A stretch of DNA of 64,000 bases from Flagellimonas sp. HMM57 (GCF_021390175.1 NZ_CP090004.1:1364001-1428000); one strand, 5' to 3'; shown: positions 26,304 to 36,114, counted from the stretch's first letter. The notes: generated by a model from the sequence alone, not told the origin. Numbers and translations: made by a program.

Positions 26304-29245
26304 AGCGAGAATCGATTCGAGGATTGATATTGAAAAATAGTTTCATTAGGAGCTAGAGGAGATACAGGAAACCTTGGCACCTTTATATTATCATGAATAA
26401 CCGAATTTTGCCAAAAATTCCTAATTACTTCACTATTTCTTCCCATTTGATATCCTTTATAACCGACCGACATAAACCCTAATCTATATTTATTAGCATT
26501 AGCACCCTGATAACTGCCGTTTGGGCCTCCATAAGGTGAGGCACCAGGATAAAACTCGTCTCCAGCAATAATTCCACCTGAATCTTTAGTTGGGTCTCCC
26601 GTAAACATCTTTAAATTTAAACTAAATTCTTTCCATCCCACAGAAGCTGCAGTAGTTCTATATCTATCATAACCATCTGCAAGAACTTTTCCTATGCCTA
26701 CTAACGGAGTTTCAATAAAATCATTTTCATATCGTAAGTTGAAATCTCCATTTCTATAGTTAAAACCTCCTAGAGTCTGTGATGTTTCACCACTGGAATA
26801 TTTGGTACTATATATACCAAAACCATTTTTGCCATCGTCCCAGTTTACCCCCCAAGATTTTCTAAACTCCCATCCACTTTTTCCCGTGCCAAAGGCTGAA
26901 CCATAAAAACTAGCTCCAATACCAGCCGAAGCACTGAAATTTCCATCATTAAAACCAACCGATAAATTAGCACCTATTCCCCCGGCCTTTCCAAACGCAA
27001 TAGCAGGGGAAATTCCAAAATTCCAATTTCCAATACCTAAATTTAAGCTTGGTAATACCCCAGCTGCCAAACCTCCAACCACTGTCGAGGTGACATAACT
27101 AATACTTATGCTAGCTGGCAATTGTCCCGCCGTTAATGCACCTATTGCCGCGCCTCCCAAAAGAGAAATTCCAAAATCTCCCCAATTCCATGACCCTGTT
27201 TTTATTGCAGAACCAATATATGCAGCACCAGCAGTTGCCGCGCCAATTAACGCTCCAACAAGAATGACAGAAAATAATAATTCCCCACTCGTATCAGTAT
27301 ACCTCAAAGGGCTATTCATTACATACCCATACCTATTATAGTTCTGTGTATTGTAAGGGTCTTGTACAAAATTGTCCGGGCTTAAAAAGCGCCCTAACTG
27401 GGCATCGTACATACGGCCGTTCATATGGATAAGGCTTACCTCAAAAAAGTGCTCGTGGCCCGTATAGCCCCTGCCCAAAAGGGAATCATGACCAAAAGTG
27501 GTACCGCCACCACTGTCCATAAATTGATCTACGGAGCCCCAAGCTCCAAAATGTAGCTCTTCCTTCACATCCCCATCAGCATCGGTAATGGCCAAAATGC
27601 TTCCCAGATAATCACGATGTAGGTAGTGGTATTCGTCTACAGCTCCTGTACCAGTGGTCTTAATATGGGCAATAGGGGCCGTGTAGGCATCCCCCGCCAC
27701 ATACGTAATGATCTTGGTAGTATTGGCCTGGGTATCCTCAACAATCTCCACAGGAATAATCGCAGAATAGTGCTTTTTATACCTACGTAGGGCCTTATCT
27801 TCATCTTCTCCTCCGTAATAGGCGGTACTACGGTTCATTAGTGGACCGTACTCAAAACTTACCCTACCATGACCGGTTTGATGTATGTCGATAGGTTTTT
27901 TAAAAGCATTGTAACTGATCTGTTGGGTAGGATGTTGTTCAAAATAGGTTGCACCTGTGGTATTGGGGTCAATCTCCGTAAGCCTGTACTTTTTACTGGT
28001 ATCCCCATATTCGTAATCCCCAAGGGCAGAATTTGTCGCAATGTTCCCATTGTTCAGGTATGTTTTGGTATGGGCCACATCCCCACTGATACCTGTTAGG
28101 CGATCTTGGTTGTCATGGGTAAAGGTCTCCTGCCAGTTAAACCCAAAATTCTCACGGCTGTTGAGAATGCCCCGTTGTTGGTGAAAATCATACTCCATAT
28201 GCAATGCCACCGTGGGGTTGGTGCCGCTTTCCTTATCTTCGATCTTGGTCAGATACCCATAGGCATCGTACACTTTGGTCTTGGTAATGCCATTGCCCAA
28301 ATTGACCGTTAGGGCCTGCCCCCTAGCATTAATGCTAGCGAGCTCCCATAGTTTATCCGGTGTACCATCGTTCCAAATTTCCGTTAAAATCCCAGAAGTA
28401 TCATATTCATTACGGGTCACCAAGGTTTTGGAGGCCCCTCCCGTGAGATTGGAAATCATGGTTTCTTTAGATACCCTTCCGTACCCATCGTAGGTAAAGC
28501 GTTGTTCAAAGCTTGCAAATCCTGTATTCTCCTTTATGGTAGCAGGGCGCTGATAGGTATCGTAGGTGTACTGGTACGTATAGGCTCGGGCCGTATTGGT
28601 ATTGTCCAATCCATTTATGGTCTTTACCTGCTTTGTGGCGTTGTCGTACACATAGTTTAAGCTATGGTCCGTAAGGTCTCCGGTCATAGTTTTGGATGTC
28701 ACCTTTCCAAAAGCATCGTAAACATAGGTGGTCGTTCCCTTGGGTGTGGTTTCTTCCAATAATTCCCCAAAGTCATTGTATTCATAGGTATAATTGCCCG
28801 CCGAAGGATCATTGAGGCTGGTCTTACGCCCCCAACCATCTATCCCCACGGTGACCACATTACCGCCATAATCTGCAGTCTTTAACGTACCATTCGCAAA
28901 ATAGGTATAATCGATACTGCCCCCCGGATCTTGTAGTTGTACCGTGTTGCCCAAGGCATCAAGGGTAGAGGTAACGCTTTTTGTACCATCGTTCACCGTT
29001 GTGGATAATCCCGAATAGGTGTAATTGATGTTTTTGCCCGTATACAAGGTTTGGGTGACCGGTCGCCCATATTCATCGAACGTGTAGGTATTCCATTGGT
29101 TGGGGGAACCGTTATGGGGTTCGCTTTCCCGTTTTTTCCTGCCGCTTACATCATATTCATAGCTTTTATAAATCCACTGGCTATTGAGGCTCAGCGTACC
29201 CGATTTTGTTATCCATCCAAAAGCATTGTAAATGGTTTCTTCCAT
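26297..29245 (-). CDS. RHS-repeat protein, C-terminal part with type-23-like toxin tip
   Basis: 982 codons of YD/RHS repeats (YEYNDFGELLEETTPKGTTT, YVYDAFGKVTSKTMTG, FTYDGYGRVSKETMIS), then the RHS core HYLHRDYLGSILAITDADGD and GRFLSPDNFVQDPYNTQNYN-RYGYVMNSPL. After the core come hydrophobic glycine/alanine helices (about residues 655-730) and a glycine/aromatic-rich beta domain (LSVGFNDGNFSASAGIGASF, GFNYRNGDFNLRYENDF, FSLNLKMFTGDPTKDSGG) resembling polymorphic toxin type 23. The frame has no true start: it is open upstream to about 29,290 and continues the RHS repeats of the preceding ORF, so this is the second half of one frameshifted gene. Toxic activity and class are inferred. Confidence 0.75.
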   Translation of the reverse strand: MEETIYNAFGWITKSGTLSLNSQWIYKSYEYDVSGRKKRESEPHNGSPNQWNTYTFDEYGRPVTQTLYTGKNINYTYSGLSTTVNDGTKSVTSTLDALGNTVQLQDPGGSIDYTYFANGTLKTADYGGNVVTVGIDGWGRKTSLNDPSAGNYTYEYNDFGELLEETTPKGTTTYVYDAFGKVTSKTMTGDLTDHSLNYVYDNATKQVKTINGLDNTNTARAYTYQYTYDTYQRPATIKENTGFASFEQRFTYDGYGRVSKETMISNLTGGASKTLVTRNEYDTSGILTEIWNDGTPDKLWELASINARGQALTVNLGNGITKTKVYDAYGYLTKIEDKESGTNPTVALHMEYDFHQQRGILNSRENFGFNWQETFTHDNQDRLTGISGDVAHTKTYLNNGNIATNSALGDYEYGDTSKKYRLTEIDPNTTGATYFEQHPTQQISYNAFKKPIDIHQTGHGRVSFEYGPLMNRSTAYYGGEDEDKALRRYKKHYSAIIPVEIVEDTQANTTKIITYVAGDAYTAPIAHIKTTGTGAVDEYHYLHRDYLGSILAITDADGDVKEELHFGAWGSVDQFMDSGGGTTFGHDSLLGRGYTGHEHFFEVSLIHMNGRMYDAQLGRFLSPDNFVQDPYNTQNYNRYGYVMNSPLRYTDTSGELLFSVILVGALIGAATAGAAYIGSAIKTGSWNWGDFGISLLGGAAIGALTAGQLPASISISYVTSTVVGGLAAGVLPSLNLGIGNWNFGISPAIAFGKAGGIGANLSVGFNDGNFSASAGIGASFYGSAFGTGKSGWEFRKSWGVNWDDGKNGFGIYSTKYSSGETSQTLGGFNYRNGDFNLRYENDFIETPLVGIGKVLADGYDRYRTTAASVGWKEFSLNLKMFTGDPTKDSGGIIAGDEFYPGASPYGGPNGSYQGANANKYRLGFMSVGYKGYQMGRNSEVIRNFWQNSVIHDNIKVPRFPVSPLAPNETIFQYQSSNRFSLW

Positions 29246-29262
29246 ACCGCCATCGGGGTGGT

Positions 29263-32200
29263 CTACCGTATTCTTTTGACCTCCCCCACCAAGGGCGTGT
29301 AGGTGTAGTCCGTATGGTTGTTCAGGTAATCTGTCATTCTATCGACCCGATCCCATTTATCATTTATATAGGACGTAGTAAGCCCATAAGGATTTGTTGT
29401 GGACACCAGATTACCCGTGGCCGATGTATAGGAAAAGGTCGTTTCCAAACCTTCAATATCAATGGATTTGGTCAAAAACCTACCCCCATAGGTTGCACTG
29501 TATTCAAAAGTCTCCGTTCTGGGCGATAATCCACTTGCCGTTAAGGTTTTGGTCAGTACGTTTCCGTAGACATCATGTGTAAAGTCCTCTGTTAACCAAT
29601 TGGTGCCATTCCCTCTTTTTTTAACCTGGGTGACCAGATTATTACTATAGGCATATTGTTCTTCGGTATTGAACGAATTTCCGTTTAAGGTGATTCGTTC
29701 CGTCATTGTTTTGACCCGTCCTATATGATAGGTGTTATTGGAAGCACTTGCATTGTTATAATATTGATAGGTAGTTGCCTTATTACCCCCTGTAAAAGAT
29801 GTATTGGTTACCAAGGGGTTGTTATAGGCATCATACGAATAGGTTTCGGTTGTGCTAACACCGGTAAGCCCGTTATCGGTCTCCATACGTTTTAACCGAA
29901 TGTCCACGGCACCGGCATAACCTACATCTCCAGGTTGTTCGCTTGGCGGAAATATATAGGCATGATAATTTCCATTTGCTCCTATGGCATGAAAACCGGG
30001 TAAAAAAGTAATGGTTTGTTCAGCAAAGTCGGTTTGTGCCCCAGAAATACTGGAACTTCTAGTAATGTTCTCCATATACTGTGGTGCACTGGGGGATCCT
30101 GGATTGGCAATGAGTTTATAATCATAAAAATAGTTGACCTTACTCTGGTATTGGGATGGATTAGAGCTAGATGAATTGGCAACTATCTGTTCAGTTACCG
30201 CTCCCCTTAACATGGGGTCGTGTTTGGAAATATTCCATAAGGTGCCTACCCCATCGCCGTACCAATTGGAGCGTTTAAGCTCTTGAAATCCCACAAATCC
30301 CAAACCGGTGGCATGGGACACCGCCCCTTTATAATAAAATTTTTGATTTCTGGTAAGCCCAGACCCATTTTGCTCCAGTTCACGAACCACTTTAAAAGAA
30401 GGAGCCACGTTAACGTTGATAAAAGGATATACTTCACCGTAGCCAGCGCTATATGAAGGAAAATAATACGGGTCACCACCCCCGTTATAGTATGGGTTTA
30501 CTTGGTCATACTTTATTGTGGTGGTTACTCCATTATTGGTAACCTGTTGCATGGCTACATCTTCCCGATGATCTTTATTGAACACAAAAGAAGTAACATG
30601 ATTATCGCTAATAGAGGCAAAATCCAGGTTGTTATTGGGTCTATCCGAGCTTAAAAAAACCGGTATAGGATAGTGTTTTAAATCACCCGTTTTACTAGTG
30701 GAACCTGAAAAAATAAATCTAGGATTGGAACTTGTACTTGAAGGCTTAAAATTCTGATAAATCCTTATATTTTGAGTCCCATTACTACTGTTGTTATAGG
30801 TCGTGGTCCTATAGTCAATAATATCTGTTCTTCCGTCGCCATTAATATCAACAGGGATTAAGTTATATCCATAAAGTGTTCCCTGTCCATTATAATCCAT
30901 TTCCTTGTATTGAAAAGGTTCTAATTTTACATCTTTTACAAAACTGTTCCCTCTTGAAAGAAATGTGGCAAAATCCAAACTATTGTCCGCAGTGGGAATT
31001 ATAAAATCTGTCTTTCCATCGCCATTATAATCGCCTGGAAGAATGGGATAGTCCAGATTTATTCTCGAATCTGAAGTTTCCCAAAGCAAAGTAAGTGATG
31101 AATTACTTGGGTTTAACGAGTATACCTGTACTTTTCCATCTTGAAATCGTAAAATATCCGTTTTTCCATCCCCATTGGCATCGAAAGTGAGAAGTTGATC
31201 TGAGGATTTATATGGGCCACCTGAAAAACCGCCTATACTGGATGCAAAATTTGTGGTGAGCCTTCTGTCGAGCTTTATCAACTTAATACTGTTGGGCGTA
31301 ACATAGTTATACTGACAATTGCATTCGTTCGTAGATTGGTTAAAAGTACAGGCTTCTTGGCTATAAGGTTTAGATATGGCAACTACATCGGATAGTCCAT
31401 CGCCATCAAAATCACCTGACAAATATTCTTGCTCGATCCGTGTTTCAAAACTTAAATCACACTGAAAAATAGGATAATCTAAATAGGTAGGAGCATCCCA
31501 TATTTTTTCGTATTTGTAAGCTATGGGTTGAGCTGCACTCCCAGAGGAATACACCTTAAATTTCACTTGGGTATTTCCACTATTCTGTATAATCGCCAAG
31601 CCTTGATTTGGCAATAATTTATAGTCATAATTTAACCAAGTTACAGGAAAAATTTCTTGGAAGCGTCCCGTATTTGCCTCGTTATAAAAATTAATACCCC
31701 CTGCATTCTGTATATCGTTGAACAACCAGAACTTCTTTCTTGCATCTGTTCCAGTAGTAGGATATACGATAAAGTCCATTTTTCCATTTCCTGACATATC
31801 CAGAGGTATCACTTTAGCATTTCTTTGCTCAATGTTCTGGACTGTTAGTCCTGCCCGGTCGACCCTACTTGTGGATGTAGGTGTATTCCCATAGGTAAAA
31901 GTAATGGCATTACGTGAATCACTATTGTCACCCGTTTTTTCTTGAACACTTGTCACCCGTTCATAGCCCAAGGATGTTTCACTATGCTGTATTACATAAT
32001 TACGATACGCTGTTCCGCCTTGCCCTCTTACATTGATTTCCTTAAGGATGGTATTCCTTATGAACCGTGTGCCATTGATGTAAGACTGCTCATCCCGTTT
32101 TCTATCTCCGTAGACAAATTCAATTTCATTTATAGGAGATGCCGTTCCCCTATGTCCATAAGATATTTTATAGATCCGTAACGAATTCTGAATGGTATTG

Positions 32201-32916
32201 TAGCTATAGTTGATTCGTATTCCTTGCGGATTTTCCCAATAGGTGATGGCATAGTCGTTACGCCCTCTTGAATTTGTGTTTTGACCATAAAAAGCGATAG
32301 ATCCATCTGGATAATATACCTTAAAATAACTTGGGCCGGCTATACCGGATGTATGATGGGTTCCATGGGACGTAATCTTGATATTTGAATAGCTCTCCGT
32401 TTGGTATTCTGCCCCGTTGGCACCATAAGTTCCTATTTTTAGGATAAGGCGTTGGCCGTCCAAAGTAAACCGATCATTGGAATCAAAATCTACGGCATCA
32501 ATCTGATTATCATGGAAAAGTGTGGATGGAATTCTGGTGATTACTGAAATTCCAGATACATTCCATCCCCAACCTGCCAGTCCATTGCCAGATTGACTAT
32601 TGTAAGCCAATGCTATCTCTGGCTGTATTCCATTGATACCAGGGGGAACATCGATGGGAACCGAGTAGGTTACCGCACCCGTAGGAGAAACGGAAAGGTT
32701 TCCTATCGTACTTCCATTCACAGTACCACCACCTTTAGAGGCAGCTGATAAATTGATAGATTTTGAGGAAAAATTTGTGGTTTGTTCAGAGGCACCTTCC
32801 AATTGGACAGTACTTTCCGTTACGCTGGAAGCTTTTACAGTTTTGTATGTAAATGTATCTTGTGCTATAGCTATTTGAATTGCAAAAAAACAAAAAAGAA
32901 ATGTTAGGTTTTTCAT
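29263..32916 (-). CDS. SpvB/FG-GAP/RHS protein, N-terminal part (frameshifted)
   Basis: 1217 aa from ATG at 32916 (MKNLTFLFCFFAIQIAIAQD, signal peptide). An SpvB/TcdB-like N-terminal domain (STIGNLSVSPTGAVTYSVPI, LAYNSQSGNGLAGWGWNVSG, ISVITRIPSTLF) is followed by FG-GAP/VCBS calcium-binding repeats (GDFDGDGLSDVV, DANGDGKTDILRF, GDYNGDGKTDFII, DINGDGRTDIIDY). RHS repeats then run up to YTYTPLVGEVKRIR and a stop. Just before the stop the -1 frame continues as ...GGQKNTVDHPDGGMEET into the next ORF. A one-base deletion, an assembly error in the C/G runs, or a -1 slip on the five-G run (29283-29287) would explain this. Together the two halves equal a standard large secreted RHS protein of about 2,200 aa. 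Confidence 0.85.
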   Translation of the reverse strand: MKNLTFLFCFFAIQIAIAQDTFTYKTVKASSVTESTVQLEGASEQTTNFSSKSINLSAASKGGGTVNGSTIGNLSVSPTGAVTYSVPIDVPPGINGIQPEIALAYNSQSGNGLAGWGWNVSGISVITRIPSTLFHDNQIDAVDFDSNDRFTLDGQRLILKIGTYGANGAEYQTESYSNIKITSHGTHHTSGIAGPSYFKVYYPDGSIAFYGQNTNSRGRNDYAITYWENPQGIRINYSYNTIQNSLRIYKISYGHRGTASPINEIEFVYGDRKRDEQSYINGTRFIRNTILKEINVRGQGGTAYRNYVIQHSETSLGYERVTSVQEKTGDNSDSRNAITFTYGNTPTSTSRVDRAGLTVQNIEQRNAKVIPLDMSGNGKMDFIVYPTTGTDARKKFWLFNDIQNAGGINFYNEANTGRFQEIFPVTWLNYDYKLLPNQGLAIIQNSGNTQVKFKVYSSGSAAQPIAYKYEKIWDAPTYLDYPIFQCDLSFETRIEQEYLSGDFDGDGLSDVVAISKPYSQEACTFNQSTNECNCQYNYVTPNSIKLIKLDRRLTTNFASSIGGFSGGPYKSSDQLLTFDANGDGKTDILRFQDGKVQVYSLNPSNSSLTLLWETSDSRINLDYPILPGDYNGDGKTDFIIPTADNSLDFATFLSRGNSFVKDVKLEPFQYKEMDYNGQGTLYGYNLIPVDINGDGRTDIIDYRTTTYNNSSNGTQNIRIYQNFKPSSTSSNPRFIFSGSTSKTGDLKHYPIPVFLSSDRPNNNLDFASISDNHVTSFVFNKDHREDVAMQQVTNNGVTTTIKYDQVNPYYNGGGDPYYFPSYSAGYGEVYPFINVNVAPSFKVVRELEQNGSGLTRNQKFYYKGAVSHATGLGFVGFQELKRSNWYGDGVGTLWNISKHDPMLRGAVTEQIVANSSSSNPSQYQSKVNYFYDYKLIANPGSPSAPQYMENITRSSSISGAQTDFAEQTITFLPGFHAIGANGNYHAYIFPPSEQPGDVGYAGAVDIRLKRMETDNGLTGVSTTETYSYDAYNNPLVTNTSFTGGNKATTYQYYNNASASNNTYHIGRVKTMTERITLNGNSFNTEEQYAYSNNLVTQVKKRGNGTNWLTEDFTHDVYGNVLTKTLTASGLSPRTETFEYSATYGGRFLTKSIDIEGLETTFSYTSATGNLVSTTNPYGLTTSYINDKWDRVDRMTDYLNNHTDYTYTPLVGEVKRIR
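29283..29287 (-). other. Frameshift point in the RHS gene (G5 run)
   Basis: On the coding strand the codons are GTG GGG GAG; a -1 slip on GGG gives GGA GGT CAA AAG, which re-enters the downstream RHS frame. A lost C in the CCC run a few bases upstream would have the same effect. Confidence 0.7.
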
Positions 32917-32920
32917 TGGG

Positions 32921-33409
32921 CTATTTTTTGATGACGTGGAATGTTTGTTTGGTGTTGTCCGTGTAGAATACCGAGACCATATACCTGCCTGCAGGGTAGA
33001 TGCCAAAGTTGAGATTCATGCTCCCTTGCCTGTTTTGTACCACTTTTTGAAATAGTTGCTGGCCTATACCATTGAACAGCACTATTTGCGCAACCTGCTT
33101 TTGATTGTCTTGCCATTGCACTGTAAGTTGTTCGGTCACGGGATTTGGATACGCTACGATATTGGAAAAATTGTCTCCTTCATTTAGACCGGACAGTTCT
33201 TCCAAAATGTCTTCTTGCAAAGCAACCTCTTCCACCAAAGTAGAGTCCAAAGCCTGTTTTGATGTTCCGCAGTTGACACATACCCTATCTCTTAAGGTTT
33301 GGTTTCCTGCGCTGTCGTAACTAAACTGGATTTTATACTGGGATTGGGCCATTGCAGCTGTCAATGAGAATATCCATAACATCCCAAATAGAAGTAATTT
33401 TTGCTTCAA
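32921..33409 (-). CDS. Small T9SS-sorted protein with an RHS-like fragment
   Basis: 162 aa from TTG at 33409, which gives a full signal peptide (MKQKLLLFGMLWIFSLTAAM-AQ); no better start exists because the preceding gene stops 4 nt upstream. The mature N-terminus YKIQFSYDSAGNQTLRDRVC resembles a single YD/RHS repeat. The C-terminal half is a type A T9SS sorting domain: IVAYPNPVTEQLTVQW, then the strand AQIVLFNGIGQQLFQK and the end AGRYMVSVFYTDNTKQTFHV-IKK. It would be exported by the type IX system and anchored or released at the surface. It lies 4 bp upstream of the giant RHS gene and probably shares its transcript. Confidence 0.85.
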   Translation of the reverse strand: MKQKLLLFGMLWIFSLTAAMAQSQYKIQFSYDSAGNQTLRDRVCVNCGTSKQALDSTLVEEVALQEDILEELSGLNEGDNFSNIVAYPNPVTEQLTVQWQDNQKQVAQIVLFNGIGQQLFQKVVQNRQGSMNLNFGIYPAGRYMVSVFYTDNTKQTFHVIKK

Positions 33410-33413
33410 AATA

Positions 33414-34361
33414 TTAGTTTTTAAGGTTATTGATTTTTTGGTCGATGGCCTCCAGTTTTGTATTTAAGCGTGCCATATGCCGTTTGTACTGCTCAATTTC
33501 TTTTTGTTGTTGAAGGGTATACAGCGTCAATTCCTCTATCTTTTCCAATAACAATTTGTTCATCTCGCCCAATTGAATCCCATTTTCCTCAACTTCTTTG
33601 GCCGAGGGAATATTGATGAGGTGTCCCTTTTCTTGAATGTGTTTTTCCACTTCTTCAAGCGTAGGTAGGTCGTAATTTTCTTTGAACACATAGTCTGCCC
33701 AACCAGTTTCTACTTTGATTTCTTCGGCGCGAATCTTGCCTTTAACTGCCAATTTGTAGGTCCCAGGATTTGTGGTTCCAATACCAACGGCACCATTATG
33801 TACTATTGTAAAAAGTTCACCTCCTTCAACATTGGTCCCTGTTGAGATATGTAATCTGTTATCATGTCCATGGCTTATATGAAAAATAGAATTACCGTTG
33901 TTTGGCCAAAAGCTAACCGCAGATTCATTATTTCGATTAATCCAAACACCTTTATTGTCAGTTGTACGAACATCAAGTTGACCGGCAGGAGATGTGGTAC
34001 CAATTCCAACAGATCCATTGCTTTTTATAACCATCCGGTCAATGGCGAGACCACCATCAAAAACCGAACGAAATTTAACCACATCCCCATCTCTGGAACC
34101 AATGTGCAATGTGCTAGAACCATACATTTCATTAGAGTCCATAATAGTATACTGACCACCACCGTCAAAAAGTGTCAAAAAACTATTGGTAGGATTCCAA
34201 GTGCCACCAATGGTACCACTCCTTTCAACATGTAATTTGGCCTGTGGGGATAAAGTTCCTATCCCAACATTACCATCGTTGGGAAATGAATTGGTGATTT
34301 GGGAATTTATGGTCAAAAATGACAATAAGGCAATAGTTGCCATTAACCTTGATTTGTTCAT
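33414..34361 (-). CDS. Tail-fibre-like surface protein (paralogue 4)
   Basis: 315 aa; signal peptide (MNKSRLMATIALLSFLTINS). N-terminal constant part SFPNDGNVGIGTLSPQAKLH, three GIGT motifs in total, variable middle, and constant C-terminus (ADYVFKENYDLPTLEEVEKH, IQEKGHLINIPSAKEVEENG, IQLGEMNKLLLEKIEELTLY) ending in a coiled coil. Last of four tandem paralogues; its ATG overlaps the stop of the upstream copy (ATGA). Its N-terminus is of the same type as the 35353-36114 copy. Predicted extracellular, likely trimeric fibre; role with RHS is inferred from operon position. Confidence 0.78.
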   Translation of the reverse strand: MNKSRLMATIALLSFLTINSQITNSFPNDGNVGIGTLSPQAKLHVERSGTIGGTWNPTNSFLTLFDGGGQYTIMDSNEMYGSSTLHIGSRDGDVVKFRSVFDGGLAIDRMVIKSNGSVGIGTTSPAGQLDVRTTDNKGVWINRNNESAVSFWPNNGNSIFHISHGHDNRLHISTGTNVEGGELFTIVHNGAVGIGTTNPGTYKLAVKGKIRAEEIKVETGWADYVFKENYDLPTLEEVEKHIQEKGHLINIPSAKEVEENGIQLGEMNKLLLEKIEELTLYTLQQQKEIEQYKRHMARLNTKLEAIDQKINNLKN

Positions 34362-35356
34362 CGGTTTTGGTTTAAAAGCTTTTCAATTTTTATGAGGCGG
34401 GTTTCCTGTTCGGCAAGCTTTTCCTCTTGTTCTAAAATATAAAGCGTCAACTCCTCAATCTTCTCCAACAGCTTCATGTTCATCTCGCCCAGTTGAATAC
34501 CGTTTTCCTCCATTTCCCTTGCCGAGGGGATATTGGGCAAGTGTCCATGTTTTTTGATATGGTCCTGGACTTCCTCTAAAGATTTAAGCTCATAATTCGC
34601 TTTAAACACATAATCAGGACCAGGAACAGAAAGATCTACCTTCACTTCCTCAGCGTGTATTTTTCCTTTTACAGTAAGTTTGGAATCAGGAGAAGTAGTT
34701 CCCATACCTATTTTTCCATTATGACCTATATACATTCTTGGCTCTTCGGTGACCACTACGCCCTCAACAGTATCTCCATATTTTGTGTAGAAGTATAGTT
34801 TTCCCCAACTAGCCCGCATACCGGAAAAACCGTAATTGTTGGTATGGCTGGCCGGTGTAACGATGTTGTTATGGCTAGTCCCTCCTTGCACAACAGCTAA
34901 GTTGGAACCGAAAACAGCGTTGCCTCCTGTGGAACCAGAAATATTCGCCCCAAAATTGCTTTCAACCACCAATTGTGACTTTGGGTATGCTTCGGTTCCT
35001 ATGGAAACATTTCCATTGTCTCTTATATTTATACCTCGGTCTTTGTTAAAAATCTTTAGATCATACCCTGCCCTATTGGTAAAAAAACCAAGCTGTTTTG
35101 TATTGCTACTTCCTTCGCCCAACCACCACACTTCATCGCCACTCATATCATAACCCCCTAACCATCCATAGAAGGCATTGTCCGTATCCTCATGGTTGGT
35201 GTTCTGCAAGCGAATTACAGCTCCGTTGCCAGCTACATGTAATTTAGAATCAGGATTTGTGGTGCCAATCCCCACATTTCCATTGGGAGCTTCATGGATT
35301 TGACCGAAAGCAATGAGTGTTGCGAACAGAAAAATTGATAGCAGTAGTTGTTTCAT
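34358..35356 (-). CDS. Tail-fibre-like surface protein (paralogue 3)
   Basis: 332 aa; signal peptide ending ATLIAFGQ. Constant N-terminus IHEAPNGNVGIGTTNPDSKL, as in paralogue 1, then the longest variable middle (WLGGYDMSGDEVWWLGEGSS, FGANISGSTGGNAVFGSNLA). The constant C-terminal module follows (GKIHAEEVKVDLSVPGPDYV, LKSLEEVQDHIKKHGHLPNI, PSAREMEENGIQLGEMNMKL) plus a coiled coil. Start and stop overlap both neighbours by 4 bp (ATGA), implying one polycistronic mRNA with coupled translation. Confidence 0.78.
   Translation of the reverse strand: MKQLLLSIFLFATLIAFGQIHEAPNGNVGIGTTNPDSKLHVAGNGAVIRLQNTNHEDTDNAFYGWLGGYDMSGDEVWWLGEGSSNTKQLGFFTNRAGYDLKIFNKDRGINIRDNGNVSIGTEAYPKSQLVVESNFGANISGSTGGNAVFGSNLAVVQGGTSHNNIVTPASHTNNYGFSGMRASWGKLYFYTKYGDTVEGVVVTEEPRMYIGHNGKIGMGTTSPDSKLTVKGKIHAEEVKVDLSVPGPDYVFKANYELKSLEEVQDHIKKHGHLPNIPSAREMEENGIQLGEMNMKLLEKIEELTLYILEQEEKLAEQETRLIKIEKLLNQNR
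34443..34700 (-). repeat. Constant 3' module, copy 1
   Basis: About 258 bp encoding the constant C-terminal module; highly similar at DNA level to 35459-35715 and 36180-36435, far more than the variable middles between them. Confidence 0.7.
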
Positions 35357-36114
35357 TTTATTGCTTTTAAAATTTTCTCAAGTTGTCTTTGATGTTTCTC
35401 GTTTTGTAACGATAGGTTCTCAATTTTTTCCATCAATTGAATGTTATAAAGCGTCAACTCCTCGATTTTCTCCAACAGCTTCATGTTCATCTCGCCCAGT
35501 TCAATGCCGTTTTCTTCCATTTCCCTTGCCGAGGGGATATTGGGCAAGTGCCCATGTTTTTTGATATGGTCCTGGACTTCTTCCAAGGATTTGAGGTCAT
35601 AGTCTTCTTTAAAGACATAGTCAGGTCCTGGAACAGAAATATCTACCTTCACTTCCTCAGCGTGTATTTTTCCCTTTACGGTGAGTTTGGAGTCGGGCGA
35701 AGAAGTTCCAATTCCCATCAATCCATTTCTTGTAATTCTAACGCTTTCATACATAGGGCCCGGACCATCAGTCCCTTTTGTAAAAAACACTAGACCAACA
35801 TGATCAGAATCAGTATGTTCTTGCACTGCTGCTATGGCCGCTCTACGTCTCGAACCAACTTTCCAAGTTATCCCCCCAAAAAAATTATCTAAACCTGCAA
35901 TATTGGAGGTAAAAGAAATATGGTCTTGGGACTCGGAATTCATACTTGTATTAAACAAGTTTGGATTAAATATTTCCAATTTTTGAAGCGGGTTGACAGT
36001 ACCGATTCCAATGTTACCGTCATCAGGGAACGTATTGGTAACTTGAGCATCTACTCCTAAGCACCACCATACGATTAGTGCGAATATTAGAAATTGTAAT
36101 TTGTACTTGTCCAT
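35353..36114 (-). CDS. Tail-fibre-like surface protein (paralogue 2)
   Basis: 253 aa; signal peptide MDKYKLQFLIFALIVWWCLG-VDA. N-terminus VTNTFPDDGNIGIGTVNPLQ, the second N-terminal type. Short variable middle (GITWKVGSRRRAAIAAVQEH), then the constant module (GKIHAEEVKVDISVPGPDYV, LKSLEEVQDHIKKHGHLPNI) and a coiled-coil tail. Its ATG overlaps the stop of paralogue 1 (TAATG) and its stop overlaps the start of paralogue 3. Confidence 0.78.
   Translation of the reverse strand: MDKYKLQFLIFALIVWWCLGVDAQVTNTFPDDGNIGIGTVNPLQKLEIFNPNLFNTSMNSESQDHISFTSNIAGLDNFFGGITWKVGSRRRAAIAAVQEHTDSDHVGLVFFTKGTDGPGPMYESVRITRNGLMGIGTSSPDSKLTVKGKIHAEEVKVDISVPGPDYVFKEDYDLKSLEEVQDHIKKHGHLPNIPSAREMEENGIELGEMNMKLLEKIEELTLYNIQLMEKIENLSLQNEKHQRQLEKILKAIK
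35459..35715 (-). repeat. Constant 3' module, copy 2
   Basis: Second of three direct repeats encoding the constant C-terminal module; see copy 1. Confidence 0.7.
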
